Source: Roseovarius nubinhibens ISM | GTDB lineage: Bacteria > Pseudomonadota > Alphaproteobacteria > Rhodobacterales > Rhodobacteraceae | NCBI RefSeq assembly: GCF_000152625.1 | Contig: NZ_CH724156.1 | Span: forward strand, 2,196,687-2,260,686 | DNA length: 64,000 nucleotides | Direction: 5' to 3' | Shown here: one piece after another, positions 43,008 through 53,481 of the stretch | Numbering within the stretch: the first letter of the stretch is position 1 | How the letters are laid out: each line of letters opens with the position of its first letter | Position numbers and translations under genes: made by a program | Notes under the pieces: generated by a model | Seen by the model: the letters and a program-made list of their open reading frames with translations, nothing else | The model's database searches: none | What the model was told of the DNA's origin: nothing

Positions 43008-44312
43008 ATGATTGACGTGCTGAGAAGCGCCTGGGCGCTGTTGCTGGGAATGATGCTGTTGCAGGTTGGCAATGGCATGCAGGGCACGTTGCTGGGTATT
43101 CGCGGCGACATCGAGGGATTCTCCACCATGGAGATGTCTCTGGTCATGTCCGGCTATTTCGTGGGCTTCCTTTTCGGGTCGCGCATGGCGCCTGAAATGA
43201 TCCGCCGTGTCGGCCATGTGCGGGTCTTTGCGGCGCTCGGCTCGCTCATCTCGGCGGTGATGGTCATGTATCCGGTGCTGCCCGATCCGATTGCCTGGGG
43301 CATCGGGCGGATCATCATCGGCTTTTGTTTCTCGGGGGTCTATGTGACCGCCGAAAGCTGGCTCAACAATGCGGCCAACAATGAGAACCGGGGCAAGGCG
43401 CTGTCGCTCTACATGATCATGCAGATGGTCGGCATCGTGAGCGCGCAGGGTCTGTTGGTGCTGGGCGAGCCGAGCGGGTTCATCCTCTTCATCATCCCCT
43501 CGGTGCTCGTCTCCATCGCCTTTGCGCCGATTCTTCTGTCGGTGAGCCCGACGCCCGCCTTTGACACCACAAAACCGCTCAGCCTGCGGCAGATCATGAA
43601 AATCTCGCCGCTGGGCTGTGTCGGCATGTTCCTGTTGGGCGGGGTCTTCTCGGCCCAGTTCGGCATGGCGCCGGTCTATGGCGCCGAAGCGGGGCTCAGC
43701 GTGGCGCAGATCTCGATCTTTGTGTCGTGCTTTTTCGTCTCGGCGATGCTGGTGCAATATCCGGTGGGCTGGCTGTCGGACCGGATGGACCGGCGCATGG
43801 TGATCCTTGTCGGCGCGCTCATCATCGGGATCGGCGCAACGATCGGCATGTTCCTTGGCAGCATTTTCGTGATGCTCTGTGTCGCGGCGCTGCTGATTGG
43901 CGGGCTGTCGAACCCTCTCTATTCGCTGCTCATCGCCTATACGAATGACTTTCTCGAACATGACGACATGGCCGCCGCGGCCGGTGGGATGGTGTTCATC
44001 AACGGGCTTGGCGCGGTGGCGGGGCCGGTGATCACCGGCTGGATCATGGGCTATTTCGGGGCCTGGGGGTTCTTCATGTTCATCGCGGTGCTCGGCTATG
44101 CCATCGCGATTTACGCCGCCTATCGGATGACGCAGCGGGCGCTGCCCAGCTCGCATGAGACCGACAGCTATGCGGTGGTCTATCCCTCGGCCTCGCCGAT
44201 GGCGGTCGAAATGGCGCAGGAATGGGCCATCGACGAAGCGCTGGCGGAAGAGGAAGAAGAGGCCGCGGCGCGGGCCGAAGCCATGGTGCAGGCGGCGCGC
44301 GAGAAAAACTGA
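43008..44312 (+). CDS. MFS transporter
   Basis: A 434-aa major-facilitator protein with 12 hydrophobic helices; the loop after helix 2 reads GSRMAPEMIRRVGHVRVFA, and the loop between helices 8 and 9 SDRMDRRMV is the second-half copy of the MFS motif. It resembles the YcaD-type subgroup of Rhodobacterales. The C-terminal tail (residues about 395-434) is cytoplasmic and acidic then alanine-rich. The substrate is unknown. A clear terminator follows. Confidence 0.87.
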   Translation: MIDVLRSAWALLLGMMLLQVGNGMQGTLLGIRGDIEGFSTMEMSLVMSGYFVGFLFGSRMAPEMIRRVGHVRVFAALGSLISAVMVMYPVLPDPIAWGIGRIIIGFCFSGVYVTAESWLNNAANNENRGKALSLYMIMQMVGIVSAQGLLVLGEPSGFILFIIPSVLVSIAFAPILLSVSPTPAFDTTKPLSLRQIMKISPLGCVGMFLLGGVFSAQFGMAPVYGAEAGLSVAQISIFVSCFFVSAMLVQYPVGWLSDRMDRRMVILVGALIIGIGATIGMFLGSIFVMLCVAALLIGGLSNPLYSLLIAYTNDFLEHDDMAAAAGGMVFINGLGAVAGPVITGWIMGYFGAWGFFMFIAVLGYAIAIYAAYRMTQRALPSSHETDSYAVVYPSASPMAVEMAQEWAIDEALAEEEEEAAARAEAMVQAAREKN

Positions 44313-44346
44313 TCAAGTTTCGCGGAGTTCCGTGATTTTCAAGGCC

Positions 44347-44383
44347 GGGCCTGCCATGCGGAGACGTATGGCGGGCCCGTTTG
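44347..44383 (+). terminator. Terminator of the MFS gene
   Basis: GGGCCTGCCAT pairs with ATGGCGGGCCC (one G-T pair) around a 10-nt loop, followed by GTTTGCGTTTT. It starts 35 nt after the stop. Confidence 0.75.
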
Positions 44384-44561
44384 CGTTTTGCGCCAATGGG
44401 GCAAGGGGAAGGGGCTGCGACACTATCGGAAAGTGGTTGCGGTAACGCGAGCGCAAACGTGAGCGTTTTGACGCAAATGTAGGAAAGTTTGACTATTATT
44501 CCCCCTTTAATCCGGGCAGAATTTTACAAATCTGTTGCATGGATGAAAAAGGAGCAGATCC

Positions 44562-45146
44562 ATGACATCGCCCGAAGACGTGCTGAAGTTCTGGTTGGAT
44601 GACGTCGGCCCCGAAGGCTGGTACGCGGTCTCAGACGAGCTGGATCAGGAGATCCGGGATCGGTTCGGTGCCGCATGGGAGGCGGCGCGGGATGGGGCCT
44701 ATGGGCTCTGGCTCACCTATCCCAGCGGCACGTTGGCCTATCTGATCCTGATGGATCAGTTTCCGCGCAACATGTTCCGCGGCACGGGCGAGGCCTTTGC
44801 CACCGACCGTGAGGCGCTGGCGGCGGCCAAGGCGGCGATCGGGCGCAAATGGGATCTGCGCATCGACGAACCGGCGCGGCAGTTCTTTTACCTGCCCTTG
44901 ATGCATTCCGAGAATCTCTGCGATCAGGAACGCTGTATCCGGATGATCTGTGAGCGGCTCGACGAGACCGGGGCGGGCAACCTTCTGCATGCGCGGGCGC
45001 ATCGCGAGGTGATCCGCAAATTCGGCCGCTTCCCCTATCGCAATGATGCGCTCGACCGGGCCACGACCCTGCCGGAACAGGCCTATCTCAAGGCCGGGGC
45101 CTATGGCGAAACGGTGCGCCAATTGCAAAGCGCCGACGCGGCCTAA
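44562..45146 (+). CDS. DUF924-family protein
   Basis: A 194-aa soluble all-alpha protein of the DUF924 family. Hallmarks are VLKFWLDD at the start, LAYLILMDQFPRNMFRGTG, FFYLPLMHSENL and the C-terminal HREVIRKFGRFPYRN. The fold is TPR-like; no enzymatic role is established. AAAGGAGCAG lies just before ATG 44562. It stands alone between the MFS terminator and lpdA. The upstream 180 bp are AT-rich and probably hold its promoter. Confidence 0.9.
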   Translation: MTSPEDVLKFWLDDVGPEGWYAVSDELDQEIRDRFGAAWEAARDGAYGLWLTYPSGTLAYLILMDQFPRNMFRGTGEAFATDREALAAAKAAIGRKWDLRIDEPARQFFYLPLMHSENLCDQERCIRMICERLDETGAGNLLHARAHREVIRKFGRFPYRNDALDRATTLPEQAYLKAGAYGETVRQLQSADAA

Positions 45147-45248
45147 GGGGCGCGGGCGCGGCGAAAGCCAACTAAAAGACGGGTATCCATGGACCGGGGG
45201 CGGCGTTATGCTGCCCCTGTGGGCTGTCGCGTTGCGGTGTCTCGCAAG

Positions 45249-45268
45249 ATAGTTTAATATCAAACTAT
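45249..45268. promoter_or_regulatory. Palindrome upstream of lpdA
   Basis: ATAGTTT-AATATC-AAACTAT is a perfect 7-bp inverted repeat 21 bp before the lpdA start, just upstream of its GGCAGGAGG ribosome-binding site. The form is like MarR-type operators. It probably overlaps the promoter or transcription start. Confidence 0.55.
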
Positions 45269-45288
45269 ATCTCAGGCAGGAGGGCCGT

Positions 45289-46683
<1,395 letters not shown>

Positions 46684-46714
46684 GCTGGCGATAGTCGGAC
46701 AGGACCAATCGGGG

Positions 46715-46747
46715 GAGCGTGACCTTTCGGGGACACGCTCTTCTTGT
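46715..46747 (+). terminator. Terminator of lpdA
   Basis: GAGCGTG (46715-46721) pairs with CACGCTC (46734-46740), followed by TTCTTGT. It lies 31 nt after the stop. Confidence 0.6.
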
Positions 46748-46972
46748 TTCAGGCTGTGTCACCAGCTCTCTTGTCTTGTCTGATGGCGCCGGTCTAGGCA
46801 GGTCGGGACAGAGATGGAGAGTTGATGTCCCGCGTTTGATTTCGGCAGGCTGACTGCCGAAGACTGCAAGACGTACCGCGAACTCCCGTGCCATGGGCGC
46901 GACGGAGGCGCATGATCTGTGGAAATCCATTCTTATAGAGCCCCGTAGGGGCAAACGAAGGAGGCTCTGACA

Positions 46973-47401
46973 GTGATCAGGCCTTTCAAGGCGGCCGATC
47001 GTGAGATCGTGCTGAACATTTGGCGTGACAGTTCGGCTGTGGCGCATCCCTTTCTCGGCCAGGACATCATGGAAAAGGCCGAAACGATGATCCGGGACAC
47101 ATTGCTTGATCTCGCCGAGATCTGGGTGATCGAAGCCGACGGCAGACCTGCCGGCTTTGTCGCGCTGTTGGGCAATGAGGTCGGCGGGTTGTTCCTGCAT
47201 CCTGATGCCATGGGGCGCGGTTTGGGCCGGGCGTTGATGGATCACGCCGTATCGCTCAAGGGGGCTGTGACCCTGGAGGTGTTTCGCGACAATCACATCG
47301 GGCGCAAGTTCTACGCTCGATATGGTTTCAAAGCGCGAGGGGAGAGCCTCGATGCGTTCTCTGGCCATCAGGTGATCCGTTTGGATTACACGCCAGGTTG
47401 A
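46973..47401 (+). CDS. GNAT-family N-acetyltransferase
   Basis: A 142-aa acetyltransferase. The acetyl-CoA motif is MGRGLGRALM, preceded by GGLFLHPDA and followed by LEVFRDNHIGRKFYARYGF, the standard motif B. It resembles the PhnO/YjaB-like short members. The start codon is GTG 46973, supported by GAAGGAGG eight bases upstream. The substrate is unknown. A perfect 12-bp hairpin follows it. Confidence 0.85.
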   Translation: MIRPFKAADREIVLNIWRDSSAVAHPFLGQDIMEKAETMIRDTLLDLAEIWVIEADGRPAGFVALLGNEVGGLFLHPDAMGRGLGRALMDHAVSLKGAVTLEVFRDNHIGRKFYARYGFKARGESLDAFSGHQVIRLDYTPG

Positions 47402-47420
47402 TCAGCGATCCATTGCAAAA

Positions 47421-47448
47421 GGTTGTTCCCGGTGCGCCGGGAACAACC
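47421..47448. terminator. Perfect 12-bp hairpin after the GNAT gene
   Basis: GGTTGTTCCCGG, loop TGCG, CCGGGAACAACC. It lies 19 nt after the stop. The T-run lies on the minus-strand side only (CAAAA at 47416-47420), so plus-strand termination would not be canonical. Confidence 0.5.
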
Positions 47449-47516
47449 AGCATCCGTGCAGCCTTTCCCTCGGCCCTGCAATCTGGAAAGATGCGCCAAA
47501 ACAAGGGAGGGCAGGG

Positions 47517-48074
47517 ATGCCGAGCATTAACCGCGTCGTGATGCAGCGGACCTCGCGCAAGTGGCTCGAAGAGCTGCCTTTGCACGACATGGATGCGGCG
47601 GAAATCTCGGGCAAGACCGGGCGGCGGTTTGAATTTCGCAGCTACAAGCGGTTTCGGTTCCCCCGGTATGACATCTGCGATCAGCCCTTTTTCAGTTCGG
47701 AAGGCGAGGTGCGGACATTCGACATCATCCTCGCCAATCAGGTCTGGGAGCATCTCGACCGGCCCTATGCGGCGACGCGCCATGTGCGCGAGATGCTGCG
47801 GCCCGGCGGCTATTTCTGGCTCGCCGTGCCGTTCTTCATCCCCTTTCACGAGGCGCCGATTGATTGCAGCCGGTGGAGCGCGCGGGGGCTGCGCAACCTG
47901 CTCATCGAGGTGGGGTTTCACCCCGACAAGATCCGCGCCGAGCAATGGGGCAACCGGCAGGCGGCGCTGCGCAATTTCGAGACGCCCTGGCCGCCCGGCT
48001 ATGATGCCGAGACGGATGATCTCGAAAACGATCCCGAGTTCCCGATCTGCGCCTGGGCGCTGGCGCAAAAGTGA
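47517..48074 (+). CDS. Class I SAM-dependent methyltransferase-like protein
   Basis: A 185-aa protein of the methyltransferase type-11/12 fold. DIILANQVWEHLDRPYAATR and EMLRPGGYFWLAVPF are the usual motif III and IV regions. The N-terminal glycine-rich SAM loop is weak (HDMDAAEISGKTGR), so activity or substrate cannot be claimed. ATG 47517 follows a GGGAGGGCAGGG tract. It sits between a GNAT gene and uvrA on the same strand. Confidence 0.75.
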   Translation: MPSINRVVMQRTSRKWLEELPLHDMDAAEISGKTGRRFEFRSYKRFRFPRYDICDQPFFSSEGEVRTFDIILANQVWEHLDRPYAATRHVREMLRPGGYFWLAVPFFIPFHEAPIDCSRWSARGLRNLLIEVGFHPDKIRAEQWGNRQAALRNFETPWPPGYDAETDDLENDPEFPICAWALAQK

Positions 48075-48141
48075 CGCGCGCGCGGGCGAGGTGCCAAAGC
48101 GAGATGCGTCCTGCTGACAAAAAGTGACGGTAATCCACGGC

Positions 48142-48156
48142 GTTCACAGTTTGTTC
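48142..48156 (+). promoter_or_regulatory. SOS box (LexA site) of uvrA
   Basis: GTTC-ACAGTTT-GTTC matches exactly the alphaproteobacterial LexA motif GTTC-N7-GTTC. It lies 66 bp upstream of the uvrA start, so damage-induced expression is expected. Confidence 0.85.
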
Positions 48157-48221
48157 AGCCTTGGGGGTTGGCGTTGTCGTGTCGCGGCTCTATCTAGGGC
48201 GGGTGTATTCCGGGGGTGATG

Positions 48222-51080
48222 ATGGCCGAGCAGACACATATCGAGGTGCGCGGGGCGCGCGAACATAACCTCAAGAATATCGATGTGAACATTCCGCGCA
48301 ACGAGCTGGTGGTGATCACCGGGCTGTCGGGCTCGGGGAAATCGAGCCTCGCCTTCGACACGATCTATGCCGAGGGGCAGCGCCGCTATGTCGAGAGCCT
48401 CAGCGCCTATGCGCGGCAATTCCTCGACATGATGCAAAAGCCCGATGTGGATCACATCAGCGGCCTCAGCCCGGCGATTTCCATCGAGCAAAAGACCACC
48501 TCGAAAAACCCGCGCTCGACCGTTGGTACGGTGACCGAGATCTATGACTATATGCGGCTGCTCTTTGCCCGCGCGGGCACGCCCTATAGCCCCGCCACCG
48601 GCAAGCCCATCGAGGCGCAACAGGTGCAGGATATGGTCGACCGGGTGATGTCGCTGGAGGAGGGCACGCGGGCCTTTTTGCTGGCCCCGATCGTGCGCGA
48701 CCGCAAGGGCGAGTATCGCAAGGAATTTCTCGAACTGCGCAAGCAGGGGTTTCAGCGGGTCAAGGTCAATGGCGCGTTTCACGAGCTTGATGAGCCGCCG
48801 ACGCTCGACAAGAAATTCCGTCATGACATTGATGTGGTGGTGGACCGGATCGTGGTGCGCGAGGGGATGGAGACGCGGCTCGCCGACAGTTTCCGCACCG
48901 CTCTTGACCTCGCGGACGGGATTGCCGTGCTCGAGACCGCGCCCAAGGTGGGCGAGCCGGAGCGCATCACCTTCAGCGAGAATTTCGCCTGTCCGGTGAG
49001 CGGCTTTACCATTCCCGAGATCGAGCCGCGGCTGTTTTCGTTTAACGCGCCCTTTGGCGCCTGTCCCGAGTGTGACGGGCTTGGCATGGAGCTGTTCTTC
49101 GACGAGCGGCTGGTGGTGCCGGATCAGAACCTCAAGGTCTATGACGGGGCGCTGGCACCGTGGCGCAAGGGCAAATCGCCCTATTTCCTGCAGACCATCG
49201 AGGCCATCGCCAAACATTACGAGTTCGACCCGCAGACCAAGTGGAAAGACCTGCCCGCCCATGTGAAACAGGTGTTTCTCTATGGGTCGGGCGATGAGGA
49301 AATCCCCTTTCGCTATGACGAGGGCGGCCGGGTCTATCAGGTCACCCGCAGCTTTGAGGGGGTCATTCCCAACATGGAGCGGCGCTATCGCGAGACCGAC
49401 AGCAACTGGGTCCGCGAAGAGTTCGAACGCTATCAGAACAACCGCCCCTGCGGCACCTGCGACGGCTATCGCCTTCGCGAAGAGGCGCTGGCGGTCAAGA
49501 TCGCCGGGCTGCATGTGGGGCAGGTGGTCAACATGTCGATCCGCGAGGCGTTCGAGTGGTGCGAGACCGTGCCCGAGAGCCTCAGCGCCCAGAAGAACGA
49601 GATCGCGCGCGCCATTCTCAAGGAGATCCGCGAGCGGCTCGGCTTTCTCAACAACGTCGGCCTCGAATATCTGACGCTGTCGCGCAATGCCGGCACGCTG
49701 TCGGGCGGCGAGAGCCAGCGCATCCGTCTGGCGAGCCAGATCGGCTCGGGTCTGACCGGGGTGCTCTATGTGCTCGACGAGCCGAGCATCGGGCTGCATC
49801 AGCGCGACAACGGGCGGCTTCTCACCACGCTCAAGAACCTGCGCGATCAGGGCAATACGGTGATCGTGGTGGAACATGACGAAGAGGCGATCCGCGAGGC
49901 GGATTACGTTTTCGACATCGGTCCCGGTGCGGGCGTGCATGGCGGCCAGGTGGTCAGCCATGGCAAGCCCGAGGTGGTGGCGGCGGATGAAAATTCGGTC
50001 ACCGGGCAATATCTGTCGGGCCAGCGCGAGATTGCCGTGCCCGGCGAGCGTCGTCCCGGCAATGGCAAGGCGATCAAGGTGGTGAACGCCACCGGCAACA
50101 ACCTGCAAGGGGTGACGGCGGAGTTCCCGCTTGGCCGGTTTGTCTGTGTCACCGGCGTGTCGGGGGGCGGCAAATCCACCCTCACCATCGAGACCCTGTT
50201 CAAGACCGCGTCGATGCGGCTCAACGGAGCGCGGCAGACGCCGGCACCTTGCGAGACGATCAAGGGGCTCGAACATCTCGACAAGGTGATCGACATCGAC
50301 CAGCGGCCCATCGGGCGCACGCCCCGGTCGAACCCGGCCACCTATACCGGGGCCTTCACGCCGATCCGCGACTGGTTTGCCGGGCTGCCCGAGGCCAAGG
50401 CGCGCGGCTACAAGCCGGGGCGGTTTTCCTTCAACGTGAAGGGCGGCCGCTGTGAGGCCTGTCAGGGCGACGGGGTCATCAAGATCGAGATGCATTTCCT
50501 GCCCGATGTTTATGTCACCTGCGAGACCTGCAACGGCGCGCGCTATAACCGCGAGACGCTTGAGATCCGGTTCAAGGGCAAGTCGATTGCCGATGTTCTC
50601 GACATGACGGTCGAGGATGCGCAGGAGTTCTTTAAGGCGGTGCCGTCGATCCGTGAGAAGATGGATGCGCTGATGCGCGTGGGGCTTGGCTATATCAAGG
50701 TCGGGCAGCAGGCGACGACCCTTTCGGGGGGCGAGGCGCAGCGGGTCAAGCTGTCGAAAGAGCTGGCCCGGCGGTCGACGGGGCGGACGCTCTATATCCT
50801 CGATGAGCCGACCACGGGGCTGCATTTCGAGGATGTGCGCAAGCTCTTGGAAGTGCTGCATGAATTGGTCGAGCAGGGCAATACGGTGGTGGTGATCGAG
50901 CACAATCTCGATGTGATCAAGACCGCCGATTGGCTGTTGGATATTGGCCCCGAGGGCGGCGATGGCGGTGGCGAGATCGTCGCGACCGGCACGCCCGAGG
51001 ATGTGGCCGACGCGCCGCGCAGCCACACCGGGCGCTATCTCAAGGAGATCCTCGCCGGGCGCAAGATCGCGGCGGAATAG
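48222..51080 (+). CDS. uvrA: Excinuclease ABC subunit A
   Basis: A 952-aa DNA-damage recognition ATPase of nucleotide excision repair. It carries two ABC ATPase units: Walker [10 protein letters not shown] near the N-terminus and GVSGGGKST in the middle, with signature motifs [12 protein letters not shown] and [11 protein letters not shown]. Zinc-finger cysteines are visible in [16 protein letters not shown] and CEACQGDG. Three possible starts lie together (GTG 48216, ATG 48219, ATG 48222); ATG 48222 is best spaced from the GGGGG at 48212-48216. A LexA box lies upstream and a perfect terminator downstream. Confidence 0.97.
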   Translation: MAEQTHIEVRGAREHNLKNIDVNIPRNELVVITGLSGSGKSSLAFDTIYAEGQRRYVESLSAYARQFLDMMQKPDVDHISGLSPAISIEQKTTSKNPRSTVGTVTEIYDYMRLLFARAGTPYSPATGKPIEAQQVQDMVDRVMSLEEGTRAFLLAPIVRDRKGEYRKEFLELRKQGFQRVKVNGAFHELDEPPTLDKKFRHDIDVVVDRIVVREGMETRLADSFRTALDLADGIAVLETAPKVGEPERITFSENFACPVSGFTIPEIEPRLFSFNAPFGACPECDGLGMELFFDERLVVPDQNLKVYDGALAPWRKGKSPYFLQTIEAIAKHYEFDPQTKWKDLPAHVKQVFLYGSGDEEIPFRYDEGGRVYQVTRSFEGVIPNMERRYRETDSNWVREEFERYQNNRPCGTCDGYRLREEALAVKIAGLHVGQVVNMSIREAFEWCETVPESLSAQKNEIARAILKEIRERLGFLNNVGLEYLTLSRNAGTLSGGESQRIRLASQIGSGLTGVLYVLDEPSIGLHQRDNGRLLTTLKNLRDQGNTVIVVEHDEEAIREADYVFDIGPGAGVHGGQVVSHGKPEVVAADENSVTGQYLSGQREIAVPGERRPGNGKAIKVVNATGNNLQGVTAEFPLGRFVCVTGVSGGGKSTLTIETLFKTASMRLNGARQTPAPCETIKGLEHLDKVIDIDQRPIGRTPRSNPATYTGAFTPIRDWFAGLPEAKARGYKPGRFSFNVKGGRCEACQGDGVIKIEMHFLPDVYVTCETCNGARYNRETLEIRFKGKSIADVLDMTVEDAQEFFKAVPSIREKMDALMRVGLGYIKVGQQATTLSGGEAQRVKLSKELARRSTGRTLYILDEPTTGLHFEDVRKLLEVLHELVEQGNTVVVIEHNLDVIKTADWLLDIGPEGGDGGGEIVATGTPEDVADAPRSHTGRYLKEILAGRKIAAE

Positions 51081-51105
51081 GGCGCGGGCCATCAGGCGGA
51101 CAGCA

Positions 51106-51132
51106 AAAGGGGCGGCACCGGGCCGCCCCTTT
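51106..51132. terminator. Bidirectional terminator
   Basis: AAAGGGGCGGC, loop ACCGG, GCCGCCCCTTT: an 11-bp perfect stem with A and T flanks, between the convergent ends of uvrA and the coiled-coil gene. Confidence 0.85.
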
Positions 51133-51154
51133 CATGTTGTGGGATCGCGGTGGA

Positions 51155-52492
51155 TTACAGCGCGGCGCGGGCGATGCGCAGGAGTTGCAGCATCTCATAG
51201 GCGCTGTCTTCGACCATCAGCACCTCGCCATTGACCACGGCGTAATTATAGCCATCGGCCAGTTCCGGCAGCGCGTAGGTCTGCACCAGTTCGGCCTGGG
51301 TCAGGGCGGCGGCGGGCGAGACATAGGTCGTGTCCTTGAGCTCGACCGTATGGGCCAGCTCGTTCACCTCGATCAACGCCAGATAGTCGGCATCGGTCAG
51401 GAGCACCGGCAGACCGTCGATCAGCGCGTATTTCTGACCTTCGGGGGCCGGGTCGAGATCGTAGATCGTGGCGATCCGATCCGAGCTTAGCAGCAGGTCG
51501 ATCTCGGCATCGGTGGCGACGGCGACATCGCCGGTGCTGGCACTGGCATCGCTGTCGACCGCGACAAAGGCGGTGCGGCGCTCTTCGAGCAGATCTTCGA
51601 GCCGGTCGCTGTCATAGCTCACCCATTCCTCATAGGTGACGCCCTGTTTGGCGAGCCCCGGCGGCACGCAGGCCGGTGTCTTGTTCATCAGGCCCGGCGG
51701 GCAGTTGCGATAGGTGATGATCTCGGCCACATCGGCGTTTTCGATGGTCACCGGCTCGGTCATGAGTTGCAGCGACGTGCGTTCGATCACCTCGACCATG
51801 TTGCGATCCTGCGGCGCCTTGGCATCCATCAGGGCCTGCACGAGTTTCTCGCGCTCTTCGGCCGAACGTTCGATATCGGCCTTGAACATCGCCATATGGC
51901 GTTCGCGGGCCGCGTCATCGGTCTCTTTCAGAGCTTTTTCGAGATCTTTCTCGAGCTCTTTTTCGACCTTCTTCAGGTCTTTATCGAGAGATTTCTCAGC
52001 CTTTTCAGCGGCTTTGGCCTCTTGCTCGGCACGTTTTTCGGCGTGTTTCGCAGCCTTTTCAGTGGCTTTCTCGACCTTGTCGTCGAGCTTTTCGGCGCGT
52101 TTTTCCGCCTTGTCGGCGGATTTCTCTGCGGCTTTCTCGGCGCGGTCCTCGGCCTTGTCGAGCTCTTTCTCGGCCTTATCCAGCGACTTGTCTGCCTGTT
52201 TCTCGGCGCGGTCGGCGGCCTTGTCGGCGCGTTTCTCAGCCTTGTCTGCGGCCTTGTCTGAGGCTTTCTCGGCCTGCTTTTCAGCTTTCTCAGCGGCCTT
52301 TTCGGCGTCCTTGGCGGCCTTTTCGGCGGCTTTTTCGACCTCTTTGATCTCGTCCTTGACGCGGATCACCTGGGCGCTGTCAAACCCGGTGGTCAGGGCC
52401 TCGACGGAGGTGGCTGTGGGGCTGCCTGTGGCCAGCGCGCCGGTGGCCGCACCTGCGGCGATGAGGGTGATGGCTGTTAGGGGATGTTTCAT
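51155..52492 (-). CDS. Secreted Lys/Ala/Glu-rich coiled-coil protein with PPGLA motif
   Basis: A 445-aa exported protein. A signal-like N-terminus (MKHPLTAITLIAAGAATGAL) is followed at residues about 50-200 by an almost uninterrupted array of AEKAxxKAxKxAEK units, a long charged coiled coil. A NCPPGLMNKTPACVPPGLAKQG element follows, then two similar C-terminal units (LDPAPEGQKYALIDGLPVLL and LPELADGYNYAVVNGEVLMV), as in RcnB/DUF1236-type periplasmic proteins. GGAGAGGAGATC precedes ATG 52492. The function is unknown; a periplasmic spacer or wall-binding protein is plausible. Confidence 0.78.
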   Translation of the reverse strand: MKHPLTAITLIAAGAATGALATGSPTATSVEALTTGFDSAQVIRVKDEIKEVEKAAEKAAKDAEKAAEKAEKQAEKASDKAADKAEKRADKAADRAEKQADKSLDKAEKELDKAEDRAEKAAEKSADKAEKRAEKLDDKVEKATEKAAKHAEKRAEQEAKAAEKAEKSLDKDLKKVEKELEKDLEKALKETDDAARERHMAMFKADIERSAEEREKLVQALMDAKAPQDRNMVEVIERTSLQLMTEPVTIENADVAEIITYRNCPPGLMNKTPACVPPGLAKQGVTYEEWVSYDSDRLEDLLEERRTAFVAVDSDASASTGDVAVATDAEIDLLLSSDRIATIYDLDPAPEGQKYALIDGLPVLLTDADYLALIEVNELAHTVELKDTTYVSPAAALTQAELVQTYALPELADGYNYAVVNGEVLMVEDSAYEMLQLLRIARAAL

Positions 52493-52550
52493 GGGATCTC
52501 CTCTCCTTTGGCTTTCACCCCGAATATCGGGATGGGGCTCGTGAGCCTCT

Positions 52551-52572
52551 GGGGGGTCCAACGTGACCCCCC
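52551..52572. other. 8-bp GC hairpin
   Basis: GGGGGGTC, loop CAACGT, GACCCCCC, between the mmsB stop and the start of the coiled-coil gene. It may limit read-through from the valine operon. No T-tract. Confidence 0.4.
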
Positions 52573-52608
52573 GTGCCGATGTTCCAAGAGAAAAGATCGG
52601 GTCGGCAA

Positions 52609-53481
52609 TCAGCCGCGTTTGCGCGCCTCGAACCGGGGCAGCATGGCCGAGAAATCGCGCCCCAAACCGTCTTCGCCTTCGACGAATTGGGCATAGAGAT
52701 CGCGTGCCGCCTGACCCATGGGCGTGTCGGCATCGGCCTCTTCGGCGGCTTGTTGGGCGAGGCGGAGATCCTTGAGCATCAGCTCGGCGGCGAAACCGGG
52801 TTTATAGCCATTGTCGGCGGGGCTTTGCGGGCCGACGCCGGGGGCCGGGCAATAGGCGTTGATCGACCAGCTATAGCCCGAGGAGGTCGAGACCACGTCG
52901 AACATTGCCTGCCGGTCGAGGCCGAGCTTGTCGGCCAGCGCGAAGGCCTCGCAGGTGGCGATCATGGTGACGCCGAGGATCATGTTGTTGCAGATCTTGG
53001 CAGCCTGGCCATTGCCCGAGGGGCCGCAATGCACGGCCTTTTGGCCCATGATGTCAAAGAGCGGTTTGGCCGTGGCAAAGCCCGCGTCATCGCCGCCGAC
53101 CATGAAGGTCAGCGTGCCGCCCGAAGCGCCGCCGATGCCACCCGAAACGGGCGCGTCGAGCGCCGAGAGACCGGCCTTTTGCGCGTCTTCGGCCACGGCG
53201 CGGGCGCTGGCCACATCGACGGTGGAACAGTCGAGAAACACCGCGCCCTTGGACATGGCGGGGATGATTTCGGCGGCGACTTTGCGCAGGATGTCGCCAT
53301 TGGGCAGCATGGTGATCACCACCTCGGCCCCGGTCGCGGCCTCGGCCCCGCTGGCGGCGAGGGTGACGCCCTCGATCGCGACATTGGCCATGTCAAAGCC
53401 GGTCACCTCATGGCCTGCCTTGGCCAGGTTGGCGGCCATCGGCCCGCCCATATTGCCCAAACCGATAAATCCGATCTTCAT
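52609..53481 (-). CDS. mmsB: 3-hydroxyisobutyrate dehydrogenase
   Basis: A 290-aa NAD-dependent beta-hydroxyacid dehydrogenase that oxidises 3-hydroxyisobutyrate to methylmalonate semialdehyde in valine breakdown. The Rossmann motif is GFIGLGNMGGPMA (residues 4-16), the substrate loop DAPVSGGIGGASGGTLTF, and the catalytic lysine lies in GNGQAAKICNNM. Its start overlaps the preceding hydrolase gene by 4 bp (ATGA), so the two are translationally coupled. The product feeds MmsA, encoded at 59.8 kb. Confidence 0.95.
   Translation of the reverse strand: MKIGFIGLGNMGGPMAANLAKAGHEVTGFDMANVAIEGVTLAASGAEAATGAEVVITMLPNGDILRKVAAEIIPAMSKGAVFLDCSTVDVASARAVAEDAQKAGLSALDAPVSGGIGGASGGTLTFMVGGDDAGFATAKPLFDIMGQKAVHCGPSGNGQAAKICNNMILGVTMIATCEAFALADKLGLDRQAMFDVVSTSSGYSWSINAYCPAPGVGPQSPADNGYKPGFAAELMLKDLRLAQQAAEEADADTPMGQAARDLYAQFVEGEDGLGRDFSAMLPRFEARKRG

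Noticed and set aside
48144-51092. Very long minus-strand open frame (982 aa)
   Set aside because: It is antisense to uvrA over its whole length, has no family motifs, and arises from high GC and codon bias.
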